A stretch of 64,000 bases of DNA from Xiphydria camelus (GCA_963678675.1 OY783192.1:7574001-7638000); one strand, 5' to 3'. Shown: positions 31,930 through 45,602, counted from the first letter of the stretch. Numbers and translations are program-made. The notes: generated by a model from the letters alone, not told the origin.

Positions 31930-32129
31930 CAAATTGTGTGGTTCTGCGCGGGATATCCTGTACACCCAGCGTCTCAGATTCTGTCGCTAGTGACTTTCTA
32001 AAATGTCATTTTTAAACATACTAGCCAATGAACAATTACTTCTCATGCCCTCATTAACTACGGTGGCGTTTACCCTCATTAATGAAAGCATGAGGATTGA
32101 TTAATCATTGGTTAGTACGTTTAAAAAAA
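31930..32129. mobile_element. Joined MITE remnants (copies of 18646 and 18911 families)
   Basis: The last about 30 bp of the CAGGATGTYCC family (ends TATCCTG at 31960) is followed by TA and the CACCCAGCGTCTCAGATTCT family, which is cut at 32129 by the next element. The junction is the same as at 18908-18911. Confidence 0.75.
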
Positions 32130-32430
32130 CACAAAATGCGTCACGGGATGCCTGTTAAATGTGAAACATCGAAATTCTTCTTTGTAGAAAGTATGCAATA
32201 GGAAGGATGGACCACGCGTCCGTCGAAAGAACACGTGCGCCAGTGCGCATTTGTATTTATGACTGTGACACTATTAAACGCTACGAACTGTTGTGTCTAA
32301 TTCAAAAAGCGCATTTAGTTTACTTTCTCTTAACTCTGCCATCGGTCGCTGTTCCGTCTCGCGATAAACGGAATATAAAGAAGAATTTCGATGTTTCACA
32401 TCTAACAGGCGTCCCGTGACGCATTTTGTG
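32130..32430. mobile_element. MITE with CACAAAATGCGTCACGGGA ends
   Basis: 301 bp with arms of about 60 bp (including GTGAAACATCGAAATTCTTC) and TTTAAAA on both sides. It interrupts the preceding MITE. Confidence 0.8.
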
Positions 32431-33800
32431 TTTAAAATACGTTTCATATCTTTATCGTAATGCAGCGTAGGGGATCGACGCGTTATATTTCGCAAAGCTC
32501 GATTGACGCGTTATTAATAATCTACCGAGAATATCAGAATTTAGAGAGCTCCCGCTTTGGGAAACCGTATACCGCTCGCGTATGTCATAGTATGGGCTGC
32601 GGTAGTCAGCTCTATGGCCGTAAGTGCGTCCCACGTATGTAAATGTTCGACTCCTAATTATTAATATCACCGGCTACATTGCACGGCTCGTCACGTTAAT
32701 TAAGCGAGGAGTTACGGCTATTCCAATTCATGCCGGACCGATTATGCGCGACTCGATAGTTCTGGCTCGTCCTTTAAATCTAGCCGCTCCTCTTGTATGG
32801 CTATTCGTATCAGTCGCATTTGTGGAAACGCAACGGTGTCCCTGTGAAGTTTTACAGCGCGGACAACGTTCGCCTGCGGGATGAATAGAATTTATATTTG
32901 CCTGACGATACCGATGATTTATAGAAGAGACCCGGTTTTAAAATGACCAACAGTTAAATTTTCGTTCGAATACGGCCTCCGGCGGCTGCCCCCGACGCGG
33001 CGATCATCGGTTTTCGAATTCTCGATAAACGACGTGGCTTGGACGAGGTCGTGTAGCGATATTGCATTTACATGGTCGTTTCACAGTAATGAAACGAAAA
33101 TCGCGGATCGTGGTTGCGAAGATAGAATTTGAAGTTCGATAAAAAATAATACGATGGAATAGTATTTTTAATATGTAAGAAAATTAATTCAATCTTCATC
33201 AAACGATGAAGACTGTACCTGAGTTAAAATGTTGAACCTGTCGCGAACTTGAATGTCGTATTATTACTACGACTCGGAGGTTCAATATACGTTCTATTTA
33301 GGTACATCAAAATAAATATCCGAATTTTTGTCCAAAATTAGCCAAAATTTCCATTTGTTAAAAAGTATTTTATAGAGCGACGTTTAACAAATAAAATGAT
33401 ATCATTACATGTAAAAAAGTTCTTAAGCTCTTAAGCTCAACGTCGAATTTTCATGCGGAACCTCTATTCGGCGTTCGCGTCATTTATTATCAAATTGACT
33501 GAACTGATGTTGCTTGTTTTAGTAAAATATTTTACCCACCAAATATTAATGCATATACTCTTTTACGTCCTCTGCTACTTTTTCAAGAATTTTTTATAAG
33601 TGTACCTCTTGATGATTAAGAAATATTGATTGTCTGCGAACCAAGATCTGGACCAGTTGTCATGAAAATTAACATTTCTTGGTCACCAAGAGAATCAATA
33701 ACACTTGGTTGCCATGAAAGTCAACAAGACGTTTCTCGATTATAATTTGGAGGCCTATTATCGTTGCACGGTCCTAATGAAAGGAATATGACGTAGACAT
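32431..33800. other. Single-copy-looking stretch, no gene called
   Basis: More GC-rich to about 33100, then AT-rich. No domain-bearing frame, RNA gene or repeat seen. Confidence 0.4.
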
Positions 33801-33809
33801 TCCATATAT

Positions 33810-34040
33810 CGTGGGCTTACTACGAAAAGTGACAAAGTCAAAAATCAACTTGGTCACCTTTTACTGTATTACTATCAGTCCTGTGGACTTGGTCATATAT
33901 CCGCAGTGTCAAAATAAACTGAAAATATTTAAGTTTATTTTGACACTGCGGATATATGACCAAGTCCATAGGACTGATGGTAATACAGTAAAAAATGACC
34001 AAGTTGATTTTTGACGGTCACTTTTCGCAGTAAGCCCACG
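33810..34040. mobile_element. Hairpin MITE, CGTGGGCTTACT ends
   Basis: 231 bp, pairing over almost the full length (ATCAACTTGGTCA, ATACAGTAAAA-type, GGACTTGGTCATATATCCGC) around a centre at about 33925. Flanked by ATAT. Confidence 0.85.
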
Positions 34041-34984
34041 ATATGTACGTAAAAGTAAAATGAATAATAATAAAAGATTTATAGGGCTCTAGAGCGTATC
34101 TTCCATGCACACTATCAAACACATGAATGTGTATTGTATACATATATGTATACGAAAACAGCGCTGCCAAACTAGATTTCTTGGTGAAACACACTTGGGT
34201 GTAAATTATCTATATGTACATGTATAAGTCAAACAAAAGCTACACTTGTGGAAGTATGCAAGACCCCTATAGAGTCAATGTAGGATTGACATTTATCGAG
34301 AAACATATAATGTAGGCGCTTTAGGATGTTCGCCCTACATTTTAAAGATATTTAAAAATATACGAAATTGATGAACATTTATTACAAAGTTCTTCAATCT
34401 ATTTAAAAAGCATATGCAAAATTGCAGGTCTGTTTACAGCCCCATAAGAAAGTTATAATTATTTTTAAACTATCCATTTAACCCGTGTTCTTATGGAGAA
34501 ATCACAAAACCGAAGGGAAATCTGTAAACAATTTTTCTGACGGAGTGAAACTGCGCTCATCGATAGATTTTTATGTAACGGACAATCAGTATATTTTTTC
34601 ATCTCAATCAGGGCAACAATTATTAACAAAACGTTACAAATTCAGCTTTTCTTGAAATTACTGCGCGCGCATGTTGTATGTATGGCAACGTCGTATGTAT
34701 AGGGCTCGTGCACGGCGATTGAGATGCACTCTAGTGGCAAGGGTAAGCATTAAAAGTGTTATACTTTCTACACGGTACATAGCAAAAGTTAATATTTTGT
34801 GAGAATTAGTAATAAATCCTATAAATGAAAGGTTTTTTTTTTCATTATGCCGAAGTCGAGACAACCGTGTAGGGGTTCAAAAATCGCTCTGAAAAAACGC
34901 AATGTAACGTCTTTAATGGCCGTGCGTTCAGCAGATCATACCGCTCCGCAACAGTTGTGGAGCAGCTCAGCAAAAATCTGCCGA
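34041..34984. other. No gene seen; contains the 19370-family repeat
   Basis: AT-rich, with the inverted partner of 19370-19520 at about 34735-34900. Confidence 0.45.
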
Positions 34985-35620
34985 ATGCGCATGCTACCGA
35001 GCGCTCCAAGTGAGCGTAAGTGGTAGCGGTCGCCATGTTTTGTAGCGAAGAAAAGTTAAGCTCCAGCGCTCCCGCTCACTTCTCCACTCCATCGGAAGAA
35101 GTTTTGGCGCATTTTATGAATGATGTCGAGCGGTGTGAACTGATGTGTCGAATTCCGACTGTCGTGCGACGGAACATCTTATATTTTATGTATTATTACG
35201 AAAAAAAATTACATTTTCTTGCCACCGGCAATCGTAAAACAATCTGTTACCATATCAGTACCTCAGAGCTAAACAGTATTAATTCCATTTTTTTCGAAAC
35301 CCGTATTATTTCTTCATTCTGCTATTTTACATTGAAAAAAATGGAGTTAATACTGTTTAGCTCTGAGGTACTGATATGGTAATGATTGCCGGTGGCAAGA
35401 AAATGTAATTCTTGTCGTAATAATACATATAATATAAGATGTTCCGTCGCACGACAGACGGAATTCGACACATCGGTTCACACCGCTCGATATCATTCAT
35501 AAAATGCGCCAAAACTTCTTCCGATGGAAGTGAGCGGGAGCGCGCTGGAGCGTAACTTTTCTTCGCTACAAAACATGGCGACTGCTAGCACTTACGCTCA
35601 CTTGGAGCGCGGAGCATCGC
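34985..35620. repeat. Palindrome of about 635 bp, arms about 300 bp
   Basis: GAGCGCTCCAAGTGAGCGTA at the left and its inverse at the right. The arms stay paired through AGTTTTGGCGCATTTTATGA, GTGTCGAATTCC and CAGTACCTCAGAGCTAAACA to a short loop at about 35310. A 120-codon frame starts at 35020 (MFCSEEKLSSSAPAH...) and contains FLATGN, which recalls the RFLATG word of Harbinger transposases. This is weak and may be chance. Confidence 0.8.
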
Positions 35621-37233
35621 TGACATGGTGATCAGTGGATAGTTAAGGATATGTTTCTCAAACTATGTATTTGTACGGAGACTTTCACATAGTATTTAAC
35701 CAAATACTTTACTCAATATGCGTAAAATATTTATTTAATATTTTTATATATTTTAAAGATCACTTAAAATAATTTTGCGTTTTTTTCGAGTTTTGGCCAT
35801 TTACTTGTACCTACAGCGCAGATGTAAACAAACTAGTGTGGCCTAGTGTGCCAATGCTACCAACTCACGGTACCACATGTTTCTATAGTGCGACGTTGCC
35901 GCTGTTTCCGACCGGATTATATAAAATCAGTTCTTAAAGAAGTTTTAATTACTTTTATTGATAGTAATGTCAAGAAAATATTATAATAAAAATAAGGACA
36001 TCACAGAAGTGACCAAATATGACCTCAACGAGATAGTTCAAAATTTCATTTTTTTTTTGTTCAGGGATTGGAATACTTACGAAATCCCGGCTCTTGTCTA
36101 CCGCACCCCCCCCCCCCCCCCCCGCTTACAATACCGATAGAATATCCTTAAAATACGTCAGGAATGAAAATATAAAATGATTTAAGATCTTTACGCCTAA
36201 AAGAGAAGTAATATTTAAGCTACCTATCTTTGTTCCAACCTCAGACATCAATGACGAAGATTTTCAAAAGATGACTCGTACGGTCACAATATTTTCCAAT
36301 TGTCGACTCGAGTATATATTGAAATTGAGACGATGGGAATTAAGATAGATATATTTCAGGCGCCGCGCACGAGCTTACCTATATTGTATGTACATACGTA
36401 CACGATGTTTGTATCCACTGCAGTTGCAATAATAGGATTAAGGGGCTTATACCCCCACCGCTTACCGGGTCCGATCAATTATCGTCCGCTCGTTATCTGC
36501 ATCATACCGGCTCGGAGCATCCTCGCGGGGATAATGTTACGTCGGAAAGCGTTACGGCGGCCTATTTCGCTCAATAGGTGGATTATTCCTTACTTTATCC
36601 AGACGGCACAGAGTCGCAATCTCGTCACTAATTGTAAGTTGACTAGGACATGCGAAGGAATCGACGAAAATGTCCAAGGCTTGTTCAATGCAATCGAATC
36701 TCTCTTTCTCACTCTCTCTGTAGGATCGGATTTCGAATGCGATCTCACACCGATAAGATCGGAAATCGGAATGTCGATCCTAAAGCAATCGAAGAGAGAG
36801 GAAACAATGACAGCGCGTCGAGGATTATCGTTCATGGAACGCGGTGTACGGGCGGGCCGCGGGATAGAGGCGACTGCACCGTCGAGGCTACGCCGCTTAT
36901 CTGGACACTGTGGCATGCTAATCAACGGGCGGCGCTACAACCCACCCACGCATACCTACTCGAGCCGACGTGCTCGACAGTTATCTCGATTTGTCTAAAT
37001 AATCCCGGGACAAATCGCAGTTCCCCGCAAAGCCGAACCCGACGCATTAACTTCCACTTTGTTTCCATCTCACTCGACATTTCGACGCGGGAATATCGCG
37101 TTTCGATTCCTTACGCAAGGTGAAGCGCAGGAAATAAGTGGGAACTTAAGTTGGGCAGAGTTTTGTCATGCGATACTGTAATTACTTCGTTATTGATAAA
37201 GTTTTGGTATATGAAGCAGAGTTCCATAAATTA
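35621..37233. other. Single-copy-looking stretch with a poly-C run
   Basis: A run of about 19 C lies at 36105-36123. The part 36300-37130 is more GC-rich and has long open frames (up to 232 codons) on both strands, but their translations show no domain and no conserved composition. I treat them as chance or non-coding conserved DNA. Confidence 0.4.
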
Positions 37234-38572
37234 TTGGGTTGGTATAATAATTTCCGTCCATTTTTTTATTAATTGAAAATTACAATGAAAAAATATTTTT
37301 TTACATGTAATGATAACTTTTTTTTACTTTTTAACAAATTTATGAAATGAAAAAAAATAATTATTTTTAGACTCAAAATTATGGAGTGTCAATCTGAGAA
37401 AAAAAACATTTCCGTCATCTTCTTTTATACGAGTTCAATCGCGGAACAAAAGCAGCTGCTCTGGTGGTTACAGCTGCTTTTGCTTTGCGATTGAACTCTT
37501 CTAATTGTAAGTGAAGATAGTGGAAACGTTGCTTTTTCTCAACTTGATGCTCCAGTTTTGAATCTGGAAATAATTAATTTTTTTTTTCAATTCAAAAGTT
37601 GTCAAAAAGTATTCGATAGAGCGTCGTTTGAGAAATAAATTGATACCATATATATAGGGTAAAATCGGGAGAGATGGCGCACCTTTTTTTAAAGTGGTAT
37701 AAAAACTATATTTGTAGAATAAGCAATACTTAATTGATAATGTGGATAGAGCGAACAATAAAATATAGGAATTTGTAAAGGAACGAACAAAAGTGTTATC
37801 GAGCTTTGTAAAAAAATTGTCAAAAGAAAATATACCAAAAACCAACTCACCCGCCCTAGTATGGGTGAGATGGCGCAGTCGAAAAAATTGGTGGGGGTGA
37901 GTGGTTCTCCAAGAATAGGCTTCAAAATTAAAAGTGCAACTACTTTTAATGCCAAATAACAAAAACAAAAATACAAAATCATCTTAAATAATTAAATTTA
38001 AAGAAAAATACCAAAGTATTGATTATTCCAACCACATAAACTTAAAACATCTTTAAAAAATAATAAATCTTATTAATAACACGTAAAAGTTATTTCGCTT
38101 TTCTGCCACTTTTCTGAATTATTGTACATGAAGCACGGAACGAAATTTGAGGCTAGGAACAATACTTAAAAGTTTACCAAGTGAAATGACCAAACCAAAT
38201 ACATTTAAATCAGAATAAAAACTTACTGGATGCCTGATTATTATTACACAAAAAATAATCAGGGTCAATGCAATATAGGTACAGTTATATTTATTATAGT
38301 TACAGTTTTATTCATTTACAGTTTTATTTATTTTACCTTTTGATGAGAAAAACAGCCGTTCGGTAACACACACTTACTGCACATGTGCACTAATCATCTG
38401 TGTCGCCAACTGAATCAATATTGCCACACAGACAAAGAAATTATTTAACTGAACCGTCTCACCCGCTGCGCCTTCTCTCCCGACTTTACCCTATATATAT
38501 ATGTAAAAAAATATTTGTTCAGAAAAAATTCAATTCACAAGAAAAGTGGCCTGAAACTATACACCAACCCAA
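37234..38572. mobile_element. mariner-like element carrying a nested insertion
   Basis: TTGGGTTGGTATAATAATTT and the inverse of TTGGGTTGGTGTATAGTTTC are flanked by TA (37232-37233 and 38573-38574). TTRGGTTGGT ends are typical of mariner elements. Only about 500 bp is mariner sequence, with an inner palindrome (GAGTTCAATCGC...GATTGAACTC, 37431-37497). No transposase is left. Confidence 0.75.
37657..38491. mobile_element. Nested element, GGGTAAARTCGGGAGAGA ends
   Basis: GGGTAAAATCGGGAGAGATG and its inverse (TCTCTCCCGACTTTACCC) bound 835 bp in a TATATA context. Subterminal GGGTGAGATGGCGCA words recur (37673, 37862) and inverted near 38455. Non-coding. Confidence 0.75.
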
Positions 38573-39815
38573 TACTTCAAAATAGAGCATATAGTTCTCG
38601 TATGACTGTGTATGGAAAAAGTTAGTCCGATTTACTGATATAAACACCTACTCGATGGTAGAGACAAATCATCAATCAATATTAGGTATAATATTAAAGC
38701 TGTAAAGGGTTAATTTTTTTGATAGGTATCGTGCGTGATACTAAGTCACAGTTGATCATTCTTGGAATTTCTTTCTTGTTCATCTATATGTGTGTCTGTT
38801 CTGCTATAATTTTGAAACTTTTAATCTAATTTCAATATGTAATGTGGAACATATAAATATAATAGAATTTCACAACTTGAAGGATAGGCTACAACAAAAA
38901 TGTAACTGATTTGGTAATACGGTAAAGTCCGACTTTTCCGCGAGCAAAGTCGTCACGTGTTGAAGCTGGTTTCAAATAAAATCTACCAAGAAGAAAGATA
39001 ATCTCCTTGAATCCTAAAATCAGATTGATATATGTATAACGATGCGTTATGTAAGTCCTAGGCACAATTTAAACGAATGTCCCAGAAAATGTCAAACGAG
39101 AATTGATTGATCGAAATCGGTAGATCGATCGAAGCTTCGCCTCGCGGAGGAATTTCCTGAAAAGCCTACACGCCGAAAGTATATATAGGAGAAGACAGAC
39201 TGTGCCTCGCATCGTTATTATTTCTAAGCCGACAAGGCGGGAAGTTGCTTTCTTCCCTGTCGGAGAAACGAATTGCGAGGGCGGAAGTAATCCCGTTTTC
39301 GCGGAAGGTGCGCCAGTTTTTGCCTGTGACATCTCATTCCCGGTAGCGTCTTTCAGCCTTCCCCCGCGCCTCTCTCTTTCTCTCTCACAAAGGAGGTTGG
39401 ACCGTGACTCGGAGTTGCAGTTTTATCAGTTTTCACGCGCGCCACCGGCACGGTACCGCGACGTCCTTGATTGCGTGTCTGCCGTTTAGCGAAGCAGCTC
39501 GCGTCGGATCGTGAAACAGGTTGAACGCGCGGGGATGGCTTCGCCCGCGAGAACGAGGGGGCATCGTGGCGCGGGCGTCTCGACGGTACTGGGGAGCCGT
39601 GCTCCTTATTCCTTCGCGTAGCGGGATAAAATTGGAGGAAATGAGAAAAACTTGGATGCGCCGATATACGCTCCAGTCCTTTGGCACGCATACTTATCTA
39701 CACGGGAAAGAGAAATGTCGGGCAAAGTATCCTGCGGCATCGTACCGAGTATTGTTTCTCGAGCACTTTATAAAAGAAGCGCTTGTTTATTGTTTACGAT
39801 GTATTTATATACCTA

Positions 39816-39865
<50 letters not shown>

Positions 39866-40308
39866 GAAAGATGCATCTCGATGAATCTATCGATGGAAGA
39901 TCCATAGATTGAACTCGATGTACTCGTATAAAGTAAACTGCAACAACTAAGGTATATGTATGTAAGAATTAGTGTATAAAGCAATCGTTTGTGAATGGGA
40001 GAAAGAGCGCACGGCTGGGGATGAATTATAGATAATATTTTACAGGTACGGGAGACTGGAACGAGTGGACCTCTTGGGGTAAAATGACCTCTTCCAAAAC
40101 TATATTTATTATTATACTATTAGCAAAAATGTTTTAGTTTCTATTTTTAGTAATTGTACGTAAAAAAGTGCATTAAAACAAGACGAATAATATAAATAAT
40201 TACATTCCAATAAGATATAGAGGAGAGGAATCAAACCTGACATAGTCCCCTAAACCCGACACACCATTATTATTTCGACCATGCAGCATGCTACAGTTTG
40301 CCACCAAC
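38573..40308. other. Single-copy-looking stretch
   Basis: GC-rich between about 39060 and 39750, with overlapping frames on both strands and no recognisable domain; a promoter or untranslated exon is possible. AT-rich elsewhere. Confidence 0.35.
39818..39862. repeat. (TA)n microsatellite
   Basis: About 22 TA repeats. Confidence 0.95.
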
Positions 40309-40310
40309 TA

Positions 40311-40502
40311 CACTGAGAAAAAAAAAGATTAAAAATTATTCTGTTAGAAGGATAATCTGAGTACGAAAGGTAAAATAGATCAAAAATTATCTTAAAGAAG
40401 GTTAAATTTTAGACCCTGGAAGGATAATTTTTGATCCATTTTACCTTTCGTACTCAGATTATCCTTCTAATAGAATAATTTTTAATCTTTTTTTTCTCAG
40501 TG
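40311..40502. mobile_element. Hairpin MITE, CACTGAGAAA ends
   Basis: 192 bp, flanked by TA (40309-40310 and 40503-40504). The arms pair through AAAAATTATTCT, GGATAATCTGAGTACGAAAG and TAAAATRGATCAAAAATTAT with almost no loop. Confidence 0.9.
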
Positions 40503-41857
40503 TACGTAAACTTAGTCGTTTCGATGCATAAATAGCTTACCTGTACAATAACATTGCCTCTGGCGTTTGTTTTCATAGTTGTGCGCCGATAATCTCAAAA
40601 GTTTCAGATTTACAATCGTCAACATTTTTGAATGTGTGAAAACGGGCGGCTATAGACACGAATAACTAGTGGCGAGTAGTTTTTTTGTATTTTGGTATTA
40701 TTCAGAAACATATAAGATAGAAAAAATTGGTGCAGTTTTATGTCTAACATCATTCTTTCGTTCATTATGAGGAAACGAAGTTCAAGTACTGAAGTTGCCT
40801 AACCCGATATACCTAGCTCTTTTGCTGTAGGTAGCCGGAACAAAGAAGAAAAATATTCAAAGGTTTGCACAAGTGAACCATTTAAAAAAATCAATTAAAA
40901 ATATGTAAATATTGAAGGATGGAATCTACCTACACGGGAAACGGTCTCGGCATTTGTTTCTCAACGATTTTTTAAATAACGGTGGGGTGGAAAATAAAAG
41001 TACAAGGGATCAGAGATGAAGATAATTCAATGACGAAAAAATTGCCTTATAGATCATCCCGATACGTCAATTAGTTTAAAAATTAAGCGATTTCAAATGA
41101 TATGAAAAAATGGTAAAAGAAGTGTGAAATAAATTGAGCGCAAAAAATCCAAAAAATACTACAAACAAATTTCTCTTATTGCAAATTATTCTTCGAATCG
41201 TTAAGTAGCGTCTGGAATTTTTCCATATTTTTAAAATCATTTATTTAGTTAAAAAATTCATTTCACAATAAAAGCGGAACTTTCTACTTTCGTTGGAGGC
41301 GACGCGTTTTTGAAGTACGGCTTCGAACGCTCATAATGGGAAAATTATAAACTTTAGGAAAATGCCATCGGAAACTTTTTTGAAGGAAATTTTATGCACT
41401 TTAACTTTAGTTCTTACGTATCTCTAACCGTTTGGCCGGGAGAAGTCAAAAACGGCACCGCGGTCACCTTTTTCTAACGTTTCTCGTTGTTTAAACAATT
41501 ATGGCCGACCTTTGGTACCCACAAATCAAATATTTCATTATCGACTATATTTTGAAGGATAAATTGATATTATTGTGCATTAATAAATTACTCGATACTC
41601 AAATTATAATTTGACTGGCCTAGGGTTCGACTGGCTTGGCGACACGTTATCCAGTGGACAAAAATCAGATTTTTACTTACGCGATATAGAAAAACTAATT
41701 TGTTGAAATCAAAAAGTAATGCCCCTTATACCCACACCTATCCATTTCTGAACAATTGAATCACCGTTGCCATGCAAATAAATAAAGAAAGACGCGTCAC
41801 AGCGTAAACATTCTCGTCTCAACAGAATTACGAACTTCTTTTTAGAAATTATTTTAA
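40503..41857. other. No gene seen
   Basis: AT-rich with no convincing frame or repeat. Confidence 0.4.
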
Positions 41858-43337
41858 ATGAGTATGTAATCTACAAGGTAAGGGGATTCTTATTCACTTT
41901 ATATAAATAAGAAAAGGGTTGACATACCGAAAAAAAATATTCGTAAAACTAATATTTCTTATGATTTTACACATATGATTGCGGAGGCTATTTCTCAAAA
42001 AGTTCCAAAAACCTCCTTTTCAGTTTAGTATTTTATTAAAGCTTGTACATTCCTCTTAATACCTATATGTCGTTTTATTTGCTCAGGGCTGCTCAAACCA
42101 AACTATAGATATTTTCGTTATGAGGGCGCGAAACGCCCGAATGACGAATTCTATTTTTTGTCACTAAGTGTCAAATACGAGGTTGACGGGGTTCGAGGCG
42201 GGGTTTTGGGGGGCTCACTTTATATAAATAAGAAAAGGGTTGACACATCGAAAAAAATATTTGTAAAACATATTTCTTACCGGGCGTTTCGCGTTTGACG
42301 AAAATATCTATAGTTTGGTTTGAGCAGCCCTGAGCAAGTAAAACGATATATAGGTATTAAGAGGAATGCACAAGCTTTAATAAAATACTAAACTGAAAAG
42401 GAGGTTTTTCGAATTTTTTGAGAAATAGCCTCCGCAATCATATGTGTAAGAACATAAGAAATATAAGTTTTACGAATATTTTTTTCGGTGTGTCAACACT
42501 TTTCTTATTTATATAAAGTGAGCCCCCCAACACCCCGCCTCGACCCCGTCGCCCTCTTATTTGAAACTTAGTGACAAAAAATAGAATTCGTCATTCGGGC
42601 GTTTCGCGCCCTCATAACGAAAATATCTATAGTTTGTGGTTTGAGCAGCCTTGAGCAAGTAAAACGATATATAGGTATTAAGAGGAACGCACAAGCTTTA
42701 ATAAAATACTAAACTGAAAAGGAGGTTTTTCGAATGTTTTGAGAAATAGCCTCCGCAATCATATGTGTAAAAACATAAGAAATATAAGTTTTAAGAATAT
42801 TTTTTTCTGTGTGTCAACCCTTTTCTTATTTATATAAAGTGAGCCCCCCGACACCCCGCCTTGAATCCCCGTCAACCTCGTATTTAACACTTAGTGACAA
42901 AAAATAGAATTCGTAATTCGGGCGTTTCGCTCCCTCATAACGAAAATATCTATAGTTTGGTTTGAGCAGCCCTGAGCAAATAGAACGATATATAGATATT
43001 AAGAGGAATGTAGAAGCTTTAATAAAATATTAAACTGAAAAGGAGGTTTTTCAAGTTTTTTGAGAAATAGCCTCCGCAGACATATGTGCAAAAACATAAG
43101 AAATACAAGTTTCACGAATATTTTTTTCGGTATGTCAACCCTTTTCTTATTTACATAAAGTGAGCCTCCCAACATCCCGCCTCGAACCCCGTCACCCTCT
43201 TATTTGAGACTTAGTGACAAAAAATAGAATTCGTCATTCGGGCGTTTCGCTCCCTCATAAGGAAAATATCTATAGTTTGTGGTTTGAGCAGCCCTGAGCA
43301 AATAAAACGGTATATAGGTATGAAGAAGAATGTACAA
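41858..43337. repeat. Tandem/foldback array with family A units, left part
   Basis: One inverted unit is followed by units of about 320 bp in direct order; AAGCTTTAATAAAATA occurs at about 42373, 42692 and 43013. Each unit includes GGAGGTTTTTCGAA, TTTTTTTCGGTRTGTCAAC, the family A word TTAGTGACAAAAAATAGAATTC and GGTTTGAGCAGCCCTGAGCA. The array resumes at 50687 after a 7.35-kb insertion and ends with an inverted unit, so the whole is palindromic. Confidence 0.8.
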
Positions 43338-43885
43338 GGGGCCATCCATATATTACGTAAGATGTTTGAGGGGGAGGGGGTGAATATTTCTTACAGTGTC
43401 TTACAATGGGGCGGGGGTCTAGACCTTATCTTACGTGAGAAATTCCTAGCCAAAAATGCTATCAAATCACTCAATACAGATTGAAAGAAGCGCTGTACTT
43501 TGCATCAAATAAAGCAGTAACAATAGACAAAAGAATGTGCAAAACCCAGGATCAAGCAGAGAAGAGGCGCCCTGCACGAGTGGCATTGCGTCGTGATCGG
43601 GAGCTTATGTGCATCTTCCGAGATAGTGAAACGGGAGTGGAGGACGTCGAGTAGGTTGAGGAGCAGGACGTCTCTACTGAGGATATATTTTATTAAACGA
43701 AGTTTAAAAATGAAGTTACATGAACTGAGCGAATATATGTTTTCTAATGTTTTCCGTTGATACGAAGAGTTAGAACGAGGATGAAGTGCATAAAGAAATA
43801 TACCGTAGTAGACTATAAACTTTACATCAATCGTGTTGGGCTTCCACTCGGATGAAAGACGCTGTTGATACACGATTAGAGAACC

Positions 43886-44622
43886 CCCAGAAAAACAGAT
43901 TCTCTGTAAAAAAAGGCGGCATGTTCATTCAGTGCCAACAAAAATTGATACGTAAAATACTCTCCAAAAAAGATTTGAAATCAATTAAGATCGCCATGTT
44001 CAAGATTTATGTATAAAAAGTAAAAGGCATCATTTGAAAGGAAAATTATTGTAATTCGTTACTAAAAAATTCGACTAAAAAAATTTAGGTATAAATAAAT
44101 TTTCATAAAAAAAACGCCGCGTTTAAGTTTTCATATTTTGTCCACTATACCGAATAATTTGCAGTGCTTGGACGGTGCTAGAGTGATTCATAAATTGCAC
44201 TGCCGAAGTCAAATTCAGAGAAATTCAGAAGGCCCCCGCCTGATCGGTTTCTCGTGCGACGTTCGGTATACTGGTGGTATCATATACGAGAGTGTATGAA
44301 TTTATTTAAAATCTCTCTCATAAGTGCATAAACATCGAATGTAATTCTCTGTAAATTTTTTATTTTGAAGGAAAAAACGCAGCAAGTTCTTTTTTATGAA
44401 AATTTGTTTATACCTAAATTTTTTTAGTCGAATTTTTTAGTAACGAGTTACAATAATTTTCCTTTCAAATGATGCCTTTTACTTTTTATACATAAATCTT
44501 GAACATGGCGATCTTAATTGATTTCAAATCTTTTTTAGAGAGTATTTTACGTATCAATTTTTGTTGGCACTGAATGAACATGCCGCCTTTTTTTACAGAG
44601 AATCTGTTTTTGTGGGGGGATT
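43886..44622. mobile_element. Foldback element, CAGATTCTCTGTAAAAAAAG ends
   Basis: Arms of about 220 bp pair (GGCGGCATGTTCATTCAGTG, TGATACGTAAAATACTCTCC, AATCAATTAAGATCGCCATG). The central part is unpaired. No coding content. Confidence 0.75.
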
Positions 44623-45117
44623 TCATTACTTTTTGGAATTTATTCATGAGGAGAATACGTACCTACATGTAGGAGAATAGCTTTTTATTACCACCAAATT
44701 AAAATCTCACATTTTATACCGATACGAGCTAATTAATTATAACCACGTTACTTTTGATTTATTCTCGTGATATTTTGAAAGGGATTTATAAACTAGAGTG
44801 TGCCCTTATATTTTTCACTTTGCTTTAGTATTTTGGAGAAATAAAACATACCGCTTTCGAATTTACAGGCCATCGGATTTTTCTTATATCTTGGTCGTCT
44901 TCAGAAATCCATGTAGACATTTTACCTTTAACTCTCTAACAATAAGTATACTCTTCCAATAACCGTGACGAATTGTTTCATCACATGTAAAGATACTACT
45001 TATGACAGTATATATGTTGTTACATATTAACTCGAGACGTTGGAATAGTTTTAAGAAATCCTTTTGCATGCACCGCTGAAATTTTGCCCTTACTCGTAAA
45101 TAAATTTCTCAAGTCAC

Positions 45118-45310
45118 TCGCAAAGTTACGTATACGCATCTAAGCGAATAGACCAATCAGGATCAAGTATTCCGTTGTGGTGGGGGTCCTGATTGATCTA
45201 ATCGCTAAGATGCGTATACGTTCCTTGATACGGAATACTTGATCCTGATTGGTCTATTCGCTAAGATGCGTGCACGCGAAGATACGAGCCAGTTCGAGAA
45301 AGAGGCCTCT
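45118..45310. repeat. Rearranged fragment of the 59108 MITE family
   Basis: Shares TCTAAGCGAATAGACC-type, CAATCAGGATCAAGTATTCC and GATACGAGCCAGTTCGAG with 59108-59288. One half is duplicated and the outer GGGGC end is missing. Confidence 0.65.
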
Positions 45311-45403
45311 GATCTGCCGGTAGCTGTCAATTAGGTTGGCTGGTGGTCGAGGAAGTAAACTTCGGCGCCACCGAGCTAAACACCCTCTTTGACCGCCTGA
45401 TTT

Positions 45404-45502
45404 GAAATATCGATACCTTGCTTTGAAAACCTCGAAGCACGATTGCACTTACGAAATTTTCAAAGTAAGGTATCAATGGTATCGATATATCAATATGGCA
45501 GC
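45404..45502. repeat. Small inverted repeat, ATATCGATACCTTGCTTTG
   Basis: ATATCGATACC...TTTGAAAA pairs with TTTTCAAAGTAAGGTATC and GGTATCGATAT. It lies about 100 bp before the THAP start codon. Confidence 0.45.
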
Positions 45503-45602
45503 CTACTTCATAGTAGGCATTTTGCAGGAGTAAAGAATGAAAATATAACCTTCATTTATGAATCTATATGTAGTGAAATTGAAATAAAAAATGTAATATA
45601 AA

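Noticed and set aside
36300..36998. 232-codon open frame on plus, with shorter frames opposite
   Set aside because: The region is GC-richer and open in several frames at once. The translation has no domain, no hydrophobic pattern and no splice context, so the length is best explained by composition.
39652..39912. Frames running through the TA microsatellite
   Set aside because: Half of each product is (YI)n from the microsatellite.
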